64,000 bases of DNA. Origin: Prionace glauca. Lineage: Eukaryota; Chordata; Chondrichthyes; Carcharhiniformes; Carcharhinidae. The position numbers and the translations under genes were made by a program. The notes under the pieces are model-generated. The model did not search any database. It was not told the DNA's origin and saw only the letters and a list, made by a program, of their open reading frames with translations. This document shows, piece after piece, positions 54,406 to 64,000 of this stretch. Where the stretch lies: the NCBI GenBank assembly GCA_037974335.1, contig CM075743.1, forward strand, positions 7,746,449-7,810,448, read 5' to 3'. Position 1 is the stretch's first letter, and every line of letters begins with the position of its first letter.

Positions 54406-54519
54406 TGTTCTGTTGGAGATCAGATCAGTGCTTGTCATCAGGCCCCCAGCTCCTGTGTCTCACAACCTGAAATGAGGGTCAAAAATAAATTCTATCGGAA
54501 AATTAAACGAAGAAGAAGA

Positions 54520-54550
54520 CAGCAGGAAATGGGGTCATGAAACCACAGTC
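54520..54550 (-). promoter_or_regulatory. Putative gene B promoter with RUNX and ETS-like sites
   Basis: AACCACA at 54541-54547 and a GGAA core in CAGGAAAT at 54523-54530 lie 118-142 bases upstream of the ATG, matching gene A. Inference from paralogue conservation only. Confidence 0.4.
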
Positions 54551-56962
54551 AGTCACTTTGCAAAATCTGGCTCCTCAGAACCTGAAGTTCTGTCAGTTTC
54601 ATTTTGCAGAAGTAATTATTGTTAAAAGAATGTAAAATTCTGGAAACAAGGTGTTAAAAAGTCAGAGCCTATGGATAATACTGACCCAAGGCAAGTTTTA
54701 TTCTTAATTGTGTGTGGAGATGACAACCTCTGCAATTTTTACAATGTTAAAGCACGTGGGGCAGAATTCAGTCAGAAAAGGATCTCAATTCACAGAGAGA
54801 AGGTTGTGGGTGAAAGGAAATTGTGATTGAGTAAGTGGGAGGAGGATTCAATTCCAAATTGAGGATACAACTACTCAACGCCCTGTGACATGGGGCCGTG
54901 TATTTGCCAAGACAGAGATGGTGATGAATGATCCTGGTGAGTGTCATATTGTTTAAACATTGATCTGAACTTTACGCACCGGAAGTGGGCGTGTGGTGCT
55001 CCTGATCACCCCAGGAATGGCACGCGATTACGTTTGGAGGGTGACATCATTGCATCATCTCACAATATTTTCTTCAGTTGGTAGACGCAGAATGTGGAAA
55101 AGTATCGTCACAATTAAAGGGGTGTGGAGCCAATGGTGAGATCACCCTGGGTAACTCCCTCCTGAAAATGTCCCACTGTTGCCTCTGCTGGCTCTGCTGC
55201 TGGTGGGACAGGGCATACCCGGGGTGGGGGCGGGGGTGAGAGCGATCATAGAGTGACTTACCTTTCTATTTGTGAGCCCGATGTCTCAGAGGTTCCCCAT
55301 CGCTGGCAGCTTGGTTGGAGGCAACTGGCAGACTCTGATGCCCTGTAGGCCCTGATTAACTTGCCAGCCTTGCTCTGGCAAGTGTAGTTGGTGCAAGCCT
55401 CAATGGAGTGGGAGATTCCAGTGCCATATTCTGGGGGGGGCCTCAATTTCTCCAACTCCCCCCACCCCTCTTCATTCCAGAAGGGTCGGGCGACCAGATC
55501 CCCACAAGTGTGTGGGGGGGGGGGGGGGGGGGGGGGGGGAGGGGGGGGGGGGTGGGGGGGGAAGTTGGGCTATAATAAACCCCGTTGGAATGAAACACTG
55601 TTGGTGGGGAAGGGGCGAACAGGCCCGGAGACTTCAGTCCCAATCCTGCTAATAATATTTAAATTGGATTTGAATGATGATTTGAACAAATTATGCAGCT
55701 CTGCTCCAGAGATCGCGCAGAGCTGATGGCGCCGGAATTCTGGCACATGGAGACTCCTGGAGGCCGTAGTGTCCAGCAAGGAGTCCCCGAAATGGCCTAT
55801 CCACTGGGCACTATCGAGCAGTGCAGCGACATGGGAGAATCGTCCCCGTGTTTTATCTTTTGTCTTCTTACATTTCCCCTTATGCTTCTTAAAAATTTCT
55901 ATTTCTCAGAACATATGACACCACTTTTTTAAGAGCATTTTCCAAATTGCAAAACCTTCTTCTTCCCTTTGAACTTTAGCAACTGAATACAAGAAAGCTT
56001 CCTTATCTCCTGATGCAGATTTCTACCCATGTCTTCTTCACATTCTGAAAATTCAGCTTGGCCAGATTTACTCAAAGTGCATTCCTTGCACACTCAGATT
56101 TCTTTGATATCTTTACTCCTGCAGATTACTCGTCCCAGTTTAAGTGAATTAGTCACATGTAGAGATCCATAACGCAGTTCACAGAACAACACAGAACGAG
56201 ATCAGGTGAGTGTGACGCGCCCTCACCACTGGGCAACACCAGCTGACCTAATCCACGAATGCGCACTAACATGCCTGTGACTGCGCTGGTGATTGGTCAG
56301 AAGGAGGATGTGACATAGGTGCATCTATGAGCAGCTCCTCCCCGGGCATCAAGGGCGGGACCCTGTCGTCTCTCTGGGGTTGTGAAGGTGGCACATCTGA
56401 GGGAGGAAGAGTAAATGTGAGTCACAACCATCATTACAAAGTCACAGTGCATGTATTGTGGCCGCTTCTCACAATGGACAACAGACTCGATAAGAACACA
56501 TTGGCATTGATTGGTAAATTGGGAAGCAGAGTGCCCAGGGGCATTGTATGCCTGCTTGGCATGAGATGCAGCTCCTGAAGCCATGATTGCTACTCCGACA
56601 GATAATATCCTTCCAGGCACAGACAGATTCTGTACAGCTCCCTGAGGCTTCTGACCACTTCTTGGCAGCCCTCAGCGAGTTCCCTGTCCACTTTCAAATC
56701 CCCCCTCCCCCAGAAACCCCATTGCACCTAGTACATGCCCTGCTGCCACCCATACAAGTTGATAGTGAGCCATTCCCCACATGTTTCTCACTGGCCGGCC
56801 AGAATGGAATAGGGGTCAGGGGGTTGAACAGGGACAGCAGAGGATATCACACACGCCTCCAGGCTGCTAATCATGCTTCCACGTCAAGCCTAAAATTCAG
56901 AGCATAGAGGGTATCAGACAGGCTTAAAACCTTGCCATCAGCCCTGTGTGTCTCCACTCACA
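54551..56962. other. Gene C to gene B interval
   Basis: No exon could be defended. It holds the G tract at 55510-55561 and open frames without recognisable domains. The last exon of gene C may lie somewhere between here and 61952 and was not found. Confidence 0.4.
55510..55561 (+). repeat. Long G homopolymer tract
   Basis: About 50 bases of G broken by single A and T. It has strong quadruplex potential and is a likely place for sequencing length errors. Confidence 0.9.
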
Positions 56963-57301
56963 GGGTGGCACGGTAGCACAGTGGTTAGTGCTGCTGCTTC
57001 ATAGCTCCAGGGACCTGGGTTTGATTCTCGTGTCACTGTTTATGTAGATTCTCCTCGTGTCTGCGTGGGTTCTCTCCAGGTGCTCCGGTTTCTTCCCATA
57101 GTCCAATGATGTTCGGGTTAGGTTGATTGGCCAAGCTAAAAATCGGTCTTCGTGTCCTGGGATTTGTAGGATAGAGGGGTCAGTTGGTAAATATGTAGAG
57201 ATCTCGGGGTAGGACCTGGGTGGGATTGTGGTTGGTGCAGACTCGATGGACCGAATGGCCTCTTTCTGTACTGTAGGGTTTCTATGATTCTATGATTCTA
57301 C
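56963..57301 (+). mobile_element. HE1-like SINE
   Basis: A complete copy with head (GGTGGCACGGTAGCACAGTGG), diverged B box and TTCTATGATTCTATGATTCTA tail. Confidence 0.85.
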
Positions 57302-57404
57302 TCTGCTGAAGGCAGCTCCCCCAGCTCCTGGCTGAAGGGCAACTCTGTGACATGTGAGGAGATTGGGACATTGGAGACATCACCTGGAGTCTAAACCAAG
57401 TAAA

Positions 57405-57796
57405 ATATAGCAGTGATCCATACTGGGAAATGTCCCTGATACTCTGGATAAACTCCACTGGAACATTTGGATACATTTGGGGATCCATTGCCCTTGGCTC
57501 TGTCAACAAGCACCTGAACTCTCTGCAGTCGGGTCAACAGAGTCCGAGTGTCAGCAATAGAGTTTGGAATTCAAATCCTGTTTTTTGTACGGAGCTGTGC
57601 TTCAATCACATTCTGTTTAATATCGATTCCACAAAGACACTGGGATTGGAGACTCTCGATGCAACTTTCTTCATATTCAGGAGATTGAACAGTTATTTCA
57701 ATGAGATTCCCTCCATATCCGTAATTCCCGATGTTCTGTGTCTGACATGTTGCAGTAAATGTCGAAAGTTGACATGGAGAAAGATTGTAAAAGTTT
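57405..57796. other. Distal upstream block of gene B shared with gene A
   Basis: Counterpart of 3828-4340. No consistent coding frame. Confidence 0.5.
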
Positions 57797-57798
57797 AA

Positions 57799-58090
57799 AG
57801 TTTCTTTATTAGTGTCACAAGTCGGCTTACAGTAACACTGCGATGAAGTTACTGTGAAAATCCCTTTGTCTCCATACTCTGGCACCTGTTGGGGTACACT
57901 GAGGGAGAATTTAACATGGCCCAACCAGCACGTCTTTCGGACTATGGGGGAAAACCAGAGCACCCGGAGGAAACCCACGCAGACACGGGAAGTAAGTGTA
58001 AACTCCACACAGACACCCAATCCGGGAATTGAACCTGGATCTCTGGTGCAATGAGGCAGCAGTGCTAACCACTACGCCACTGTGCCACCC
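57799..58090 (-). mobile_element. HE1-like SINE, alternative tail
   Basis: Antisense copy with tail at 57799 (CTTTATTAGTGTCACAAGTCG-type) and head ending CTACGCCACTGTGCCACCC. Confidence 0.85.
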
Positions 58091-58464
58091 AAATATAAGT
58101 GGATTAATCTGAGTGACAGTTTAATCAGCTTCTCCTTGTTCACCAACACAATCCTGTATTCGATAAATGAGGGGAATTGTGTCTGCTTTTTAACAGTGGG
58201 CCCCCTGAAACATTCTCAGGAACCCCCTGGTTGGAAATTCCTGAGCTGGAATAGAAAATGTATAAAATGATGCAAGTGTTTGACAAGAAGATTCATCATT
58301 GCCCCTTCCCACAGAGCGCTGTGGTGCCATAAAGAGAGAGGGATGCTGGGAGTTCAACCCCAGATACATGAACCCCCACACAGAGAGACATTAAGGCAGG
58401 ACCTCCTACATAAGCCCCACTCACACTGTACTACCAGTAATAGTCTGAGTCTCGGCTTTAGTCA

Positions 58465-58640
58465 TGATGTGGAGATGCCGGTGTTGGACTGGGGTAAACA
58501 CAGTCAGAAATCTCACAACACCAGGTTAAAGTCCAACAGGTTGATTTGGTAGCAAACACCACAAGCTTTCGGGGCTTTGCCCCTTCATCAGGTCAATTCC
58601 CCACTCACCTGCCAAAGGATCAAAGCCCCGAAAGCTAGTG
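58465..58640. mobile_element. Inverted-repeat element of the 21151 family, partial
   Basis: The left end GATGTGGAGATGCCGGTGTT and CAGAAATCTCACAACACC, and the CAAGCTTTCGGGG core, are present. The inverted right end is missing. Confidence 0.7.
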
Positions 58641-58870
58641 GCGGGTTTAGTGACACTCTGAGGGAGGGAGACATCTTGTAACCTGCACACTGTGAGTCTG
58701 AGGGAGAGAGGCCAAATTCACTCCTGAATCTGTCAGACTCCATTCCACACTCAATATCCCAGTCCTGGTATTGGCCCCTCCCTGAATCCGAGTACAATTG
58801 ACAACAGGTGCTCTGTTTCCAAGTGAAGACAGGTGAAAATTACTGGCACCAACTGGGACATCTTTTTGTG

Positions 58871-58991
58871 TAGCCGACTGTACCTGGTATTCCCAGGCAG
58901 TCTCCCATCCAAGAACTAACCAGACCTGAGTCTTTTTAGCATCTGTGATCAGAAAAGAATCAGATCTTTTGAGACGAGTATGGCTGTAGGT
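58871..58991 (-). pseudogene. 5S rRNA-like pseudogene
   Basis: The complement matches 5S rRNA over its whole length of about 121 bases: a start like GCTACCTACAGCCA, the TTGGATGGGAGACTGCCTGGG internal region and the GGTATTC...TACAG end are readable, with many substitutions in the A-box half. It may be a dispersed retropseudogene or the head of a 5S-derived SINE; no tail could be identified. It lies between the gene C and gene B exons. Confidence 0.75.
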
Positions 58992-59654
58992 AGCTCAGTG
59001 ACTGGGAGTCTCTAATTGGATTTCTGATGTGTTCAGTAGAATTACCAGTTAATTGGCAAGCTCCAATAAAATCAAGCAGCAACTCCTTAAAAAAACAGTT
59101 CCTACCAGTTGAGGGCAGAGTTATTCCGAATTTATTTTATTTCCTTCTGGGTGGAGTGGAATTCAAGGACAAAAACTTGCATTTATATAGAGCCTTTATC
59201 CCAGTAAAACTGGCAGAGGGATTTGGATGGGTTGAATTTAATGCAGGGTGGGAGATGCCCAGGTATTGGAATAGCCGAGTGAGGAGGTACCTACAGTGTG
59301 GATGAAGACGCGATTGGACAGGGAGATAGATGGAGTCAAAGGTGTTTCTTGTGGGGGACAAAGACAATGGTTTCACTGTTCACAATGTTCGGTTGTAATT
59401 TTGGATCATCCAGGACTGGCTGTTGTCGAGCAGCTGGAGCAGCTGTCCCACAGCACAGAGACAGTGTGGGGAGGGGGAACAGGAGAGGTGGAGCTCAGAC
59501 AGGGGATTAGGCTTCAGGCTTGAACCTGAACTTGTAAACATGCGGAAACAAGGAAACTTTCACAGTGTAGATTGCGTTTGCTAAAATAAAGATGAAGTCA
59601 TAACAGAATGAAATTAAGAGAAATTCAGCTTTCTGAAGTAAAGGGAAATACATT
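58992..59654. other. Intergenic stretch, no feature
   Basis: No exon or named repeat. Short open frames on both strands lack domain motifs. Confidence 0.4.
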
Positions 59655-59905
59655 CTTGATTTGATTTGATTTATTGTTGTCACAGGTATTGGTTTACAGT
59701 GAAAAGTTTATTTTATTGCACGCTATACAGACAAAGCATACCGTTCATAGAGTAGGAAAGGAGAAAGTGCAGAATCCAATGTTGCAGTCATAATATAAAA
59801 GTGTTAGATCAAAGTTTTAAAGCATAGAACGAGAGTAAAATATAGAATTAGAAAGTATGCTGGGCACAGCTTGCAAGAAGTCACCTCACTTCGGTGCCAT
59901 CTTGA
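59655..59905. repeat. Interspersed repeat with TTTGATT start
   Basis: It begins TTGATTTGATTTGATTTATT and shares CAGACAAAGCATACCGTTCA-type sequence with the copy at 30136. The inverted right end is not clear. Confidence 0.5.
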
Positions 59906-60555
59906 GAAAACAACTGTTTATTTAAACCAGTGTGTCTCCCATCCTATTGTTATCCAGGAACATTCAATGTGGAACTTATCATTGGAGTGAATTGTTTCCA
60001 GCGACTGCAAAAATCATGGTGTCTATTTCTTCCAGAATGTGCTCGTCTTTAAATTGAGAGTGATTAATGTAAGAATATGAAACAAGAATTGTAGACATTA
60101 GGTCAGTAAACAGATCAGTTATTGTCCTGATTTTGATATGCAACTTGAAGGTTGCAGCCACTAAAATTTTGGTTAGAATCATTAAATGACAAAAAACATT
60201 TTATTTTGTAGATTTGGCAAAAGAAATGTTGAAAGCTGGATGAGGAATGGATATTTGACCAGGATGCAAAATTCTGTTGATGTAGATGGAATCCCGGAAT
60301 CTTCAATTTCCCACCTTGGTCCAACAGTGACAATCGGATTCAGTGAGTGACTGGAAAAGAAAATCGTCGGATTCATTGAGACTGGGAGAACGATGCATCA
60401 ATTGACATTTCAGTCTTGAACAGAATTCTGGAAATGGCAACAATTTGGGGCAGTTTTGAGATCACATTGATCACCCATTGCTGGGAAGAACAGTCATTTG
60501 TATCCCTCATAAAGACCTGTAACATTACTTTCTCATGGGTGACTGATGTTTCCCT

Positions 60556-61340
60556 CTGGCTGTGATTAACTCTCTGGTAAGAATAGTGAAGGCTTCTGCC
60601 CCAGAACTTGCCGCACCTCTAGGCAAGCTCTTCCAGTACAGCGACAGCACTGGCATCGACCCGGCAATGTGGAAATTTGCTCAGGTAGGTCTCCACAAAA
60701 AGGAGGACAGATCCAACCTGGCCAATTACTGCCCATCAGTCTAATCTTAATAATCAGTAAACTGATGGAAGAGGTCATCAACAGTGCCACCAAGAGGCAT
60801 TTACTCAGCAACAACCAGCTCATGGAGACTCAATTTGGGTCAGCCAGGGACACTCAGCTCCTGGCCCTATTATAGCCTTGGTTAAAACATGGACAAAAGA
60901 GCTGAATGCCAGAGGAGGTGAGAGTGACTACCCTGGATATCAAGGCAGCAATTGACTGAGTGTGGTACTAAGGAGCCTGAACAAAATCGGAGTGAATGGG
61001 ACTCAGGGGAAAGCCCTCCACTGGTTTGAGTGATACCTGGCAGAAAGGAAGGTGGTTGTTATGGTTGGAGTTCAGCCATCTCAGCTCCAGAACATCACTA
61101 CACGAGTTACAAAGGATTCTCAGCCCAAACACCTTCAGCAATGCCCTTCCTTCCAACATGAGGTCAGAAATGGGGATGTTTGCTGTTGACTGCACAATGT
61201 TTAATATGATTTGTGACTCTTCACATACTGAAGCCTCAATGTCCAATTGCAGCAAGATCGAGACAATATCCAGGCTTGGCCTGACATGTGGCAAATAACT
61301 TTCACGCCACTTGGCTGGGAGAAATACCAGGGAAATTGTC
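60556..61340 (+). mobile_element. Decayed LINE reverse transcriptase fragment, not CR1
   Basis: The peptide has MWKFAQVGLHKKEDRSNLAN and NQLMETQFGSARDTQLLALL, the RT finger and palm pattern of jockey/Rex-type LINEs. The YADD region is not readable. Many stops occur. It is older than the CR1 copies. Confidence 0.65.
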
Positions 61341-61566
61341 AAGCAATGCCGGGGGCAGTGTTGGGAGTGGGGAGAGGCAGGAGGGTGGAGGTATTATTTG
61401 AGGTCGGAGGGTGGTGTATGTGGGGATTGCAGTACCATCTTAACATTTATAAATCTGGCCAGACTTTAAAAATAGCGCTTCAATCTTTAGGAAACTAAGT
61501 TGCTGTCAGGGTGGGCTCAGTCACAGCCTGTCCTGCCAGCGTGACACCGTGGCACTCGTTCCGAGT

Positions 61567-61805
61567 AATACGGTAGAACAAAGAACAATATAGGAACAGG
61601 CCACCAAGTCTGTGCTGGTACAGATACCTCTCCAATCTAATATTTTCTTGTCTCTATGTGGTCCATATCCCTCTATTCCCTGCCTTTTCATGGATCTATC
61701 CAGATGCCTTTTGAATGTTGTTATAGAGTCTGCTTCCACCACCTCCTCTGGCTGTGCATTCACTGCCCTCTGTGTGAAAAACCTCCCCCTTACATCTCTT
61801 AAAAA
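61567..61805 (-). mobile_element. Old CR1 3' fragment
   Basis: Antisense CR1 C-terminus (RDVRGRFFTQRAVNA, FKRHLDRSM) with an AGAACAAAGAACA tail. Confidence 0.75.
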
Positions 61806-61952
61806 AGCCACCAGTGGTGCCGATGGCTTTGTTTCCCCCGGTGGACATTGATTTCAATGCAACCTTCTCTTTACAATATCTGCGATCAATGTTGTTTTAA
61901 ATAATTGATGGAGAACTTGCAGAATGATTGTTGTAAAGTCCAAAATCCTCAC

Positions 61953-62052
61953 CTGAGATTTCCTCGTGCACCATGTGACCGAAATAACACAAATCACCAG
62001 GAAGGTAAAGAGCCCCCAGCGAATCACATTCCAGATAATGAAACTGAGCAAA
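61953..62052 (-). CDS. Gene C transmembrane exon with NxxR motif
   Basis: Acceptor TTTCTTCCAG, donor GTGAGG; phase 2 in, phase 0 out, 100 nt. It reads SLLSFIIWNVIRWGLFTFLV then ICVISVTWCTRKSQ. Asn-Val-Ile-Arg at the outer end of the span matches the NxxR motif of FcaR, LILRA, GPVI and avian activating receptors, where Arg pairs with an acidic residue of FcR-gamma. Gene C is therefore a probable activating receptor. The phase 0 exit differs from gene B (phase 1), so its tail exons differ. If the donor were skipped, the frame would run 32 more residues to a stop at 61854-61856. Confidence 0.8.
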
Positions 62053-62982
62053 CTGGAAGAAATACAGAATGATTTGAAGGGAATGAGGCAGCTTCATGTT
62101 TGAAACATTAATCTCCTCTTTACACTCTGACCTATTGTAGCAGCACCGCACAGACAAGGCACGTTAGCTGAAGCAATCAACTAGAGTTTCACTGACCAAG
62201 TTCATGATGATTAGATACAGATCAATTGGAGCTGGTTTCATTAAATTTCCTCAGTACATCTGTAATGCTGAGTAAGATCTTAGAAGTAAGAATGTTATGA
62301 ATTGACTGGTCACTGGGACAGCAACATTGTCTGGTGCAATATAACAATGGTGAGATATCTGTTCAGTGAGTAAGAAACTTCCAATAACATCATCCCACAC
62401 TGTTCCAAAATAGAATCATATTCCACTCAATATTAACTCTGCTCCTCTCTCCACAGATGCTGCCGGACATGCTGAGATTTTCCAGCACTTTCTGTTTTTA
62501 TCACCCCACAATTCTGTAGTGCACCTCCTAACAGGAAATTCGGAACCATCCAAAAGCAGACGGCATTTAACCCTCTCAGTCTGGGAACAATGCGTTAAAC
62601 TGGACAACTGAGAAGGAGAAGATGACAGTGAGTGCAATGTTGCTGTCAGCGATACTCCAGAACACACAGGGTTAAGGAAATCTGGCATTGCTGGAGTGTG
62701 ACAAGCACAACTCCATGAGATTGGGTTCATGATGAAGTGTTTAACATGAATAATGAAAACTGCACCATTGAAGATGTGGCAAACAGAAAAAGCTCACTTA
62801 GTCTGAATTTCCATTGACAGAAACAGCAACTTTGTTTGGAAGCTAACACGATAGCACCATGCAAACACAGCTAGCATTTCCATTGAAGTAAATTGTTGTA
62901 AATCTTTATGCCAAAATTGATAATCATTGATTCTGATTGGAAAGCAATGCTAATGGGAACACCAGCGATGAGAACACTGTAC
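62053..62982. other. Gene C intron
   Basis: Between stalk and membrane exons. One foldback arm lies at 62440-62505. No other feature. Confidence 0.5.
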
Positions 62983-63067
62983 CTTTCACTGACAGGTGTA
63001 GATCCTGAAGACATGACTGAAGTTGTGGGTGATTTTGTTGTGAAAACTTCACAAGTATATTCAGCTC
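62983..63067 (-). CDS. Gene C stalk exon
   Basis: Acceptor CTCGATAG, donor GTACAG; 85 nt, phase 1 in and phase 2 out, as in gene B. It reads AEYTCEVFTTKSPTTSVMSS then GSTPVSE. The CEV-TT-SPTT core and donor sequence match the gene B stalk at 33267. It is shorter by 12 residues. The Ig exons lie beyond the right edge. Confidence 0.82.
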
Positions 63068-64000
63068 CTATCGAGACATGAGGATAATGTTCAGATTCAT
63101 CTGATTAAGTCAACCAAGAGAGCCCTCTTCCCAAATGGAACCTCAGGACTTGGTTGGGAGAATGGATTTGGGAGAATTCTTTTCCTTCTAATCCTCCCCT
63201 GTGTGGTAGTGAGGAAAGGGCCTCGTTTATACTCAATATTTGTATTTTGTTCCTTTGCCTGGGCATTGATCTTACAGTTATTAGTAAGGACCGAGGTTGG
63301 TAATTCAGATATCGCCTGCTCTGCCTTCTTGAAACAGAAAGGAAACTTATTAAGAGAGCTGGACTCTGCCACCACTGGACAATCTGTTCCTGGGGGCACA
63401 GCAAACATTATAATAATGTCTTGGAGGTCAGCTCTGCAACGTAAAAACCGAGTGAAATTACTCCTGCTGCTGAGTGGAGAGGCGGTTAATGTTTGATGCA
63501 GTTTCGCTGTTTAAGGAAACTTTCTGTTAAAATAATAGACAAATGTCATGTGAATACATCCACCAGTCTCCGGCTATTATTGACAATGGCTGTTTCCTCT
63601 GTCTAGAGGACAGTTTTCTGATCTTACATCAGTGACAGGAAACAATCGCTCATCGGCAGTGGATTTTCTGACTATTTTATGGAATTAATCCATGTTGCTG
63701 TCAGTAGAGCCTCCCCTCGACCAACGACCCCCCCCCCCCCACCTCCCCCCAAAGACCCCCCCTCCACCACCACCACAGAGAACTCCCATAATTGGGCTTG
63801 TTTCAGTGAAGAATCTGCTGCAAAACGTGAGAAGTGAGTTGCACTGATACAGAATTTTCCAGAAGCTCAGCTCAATGCAACAAGCTTCACAGGCCAATTT
63901 TCTTCACCAAATGTGTGTAGGGACAAACTGCTGCTTTTACAGAGAATTACTGTGTCGGCTCACTGTGAACAAGAGAGGAGGTATCGGCTGCTTTAAAAGA
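63068..64000. other. Gene C intron to window end
   Basis: The first 120 bases resemble gene B intron 5. No Ig exon was found. A C-rich tract at 63727-63772 is G-rich on the gene strand. Confidence 0.5.

Noticed and set aside
54369-54438. Upstream ATG extending the gene B leader by 11 residues
   Set aside because: Absent from gene A and with a weaker initiation context. Kept only as an alternative.
61854-61952. Extension of the gene C membrane exon as coding sequence
   Set aside because: A good GTGAGG donor follows the stop-transfer residues. The extension is hydrophobic and unlike any tail, so it is probably intron.

Overview
The window looks like nuclear DNA of a cartilaginous fish, probably a shark. 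Three things point there: dense tRNA-headed SINEs of the elasmobranch HE1 type, many CR1-clade LINEs at different stages of decay, and leukocyte receptor exons of the kind described as modular domain immune-type receptors (MDIRs) in cartilaginous fish. Most of the 64 kb is intron and retroelement.

Host genes. All host coding sequence I can support lies on the minus strand and belongs to one tandem family of immunoglobulin-superfamily receptors. Gene B is complete in nine coding exons between 54405 and 20062: leader, V-type Ig, C2-type Ig, V, C2, Ser/Thr stalk, transmembrane segment, a 53-nt exon, and a tail exon with two ITIMs. Every exon junction keeps phase, giving 624 codons plus a stop. 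Gene C enters from the right edge with only a stalk exon (63067-62983) and a transmembrane exon (62052-61953). That transmembrane segment carries an Asn-x-x-Arg motif, the hallmark of receptors that pair with an FcR-gamma-like adaptor. Gene A contributes one leader exon (2430-2394) and runs off the left edge. The window therefore shows an inhibitory receptor beside a probable activating relative, a paired-receptor cluster.

How gene B was built. Its second V-C2 module arose by a tandem duplication of DNA now at 33949-40822 and 40826-51995. The junction falls inside an old CR1 fragment. Flanking introns of the two copies remain almost identical, but the V exons differ at many residues in predicted loops.

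Mobile elements, left to right: an internally deleted CR1 (about 4520-6372); an apparently intact CR1 (7054-11540, minus) sitting in a SINE that itself sits in another SINE; an inverted pair of a second CR1 subfamily (12557-14786 minus, about 15027-19443 plus); a third subfamily near full length in ORF2 (23515-26698) with truncated copies at 27391, 30419 and 47131; and older fragments elsewhere. In all four CR1 copies that keep the ORF1-ORF2 border, ORF1 ends on a T-TTA-AAC/T heptamer and ORF2 is open in exactly the -1 frame. This points to programmed frameshifting, with a G-rich tract just downstream.

Other items: a 5S rRNA-like pseudogene at 58871-58991, foldback and inverted-repeat elements, and homopolymer G/C tracts. 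I found no CRISPR, operon or bacterial feature.
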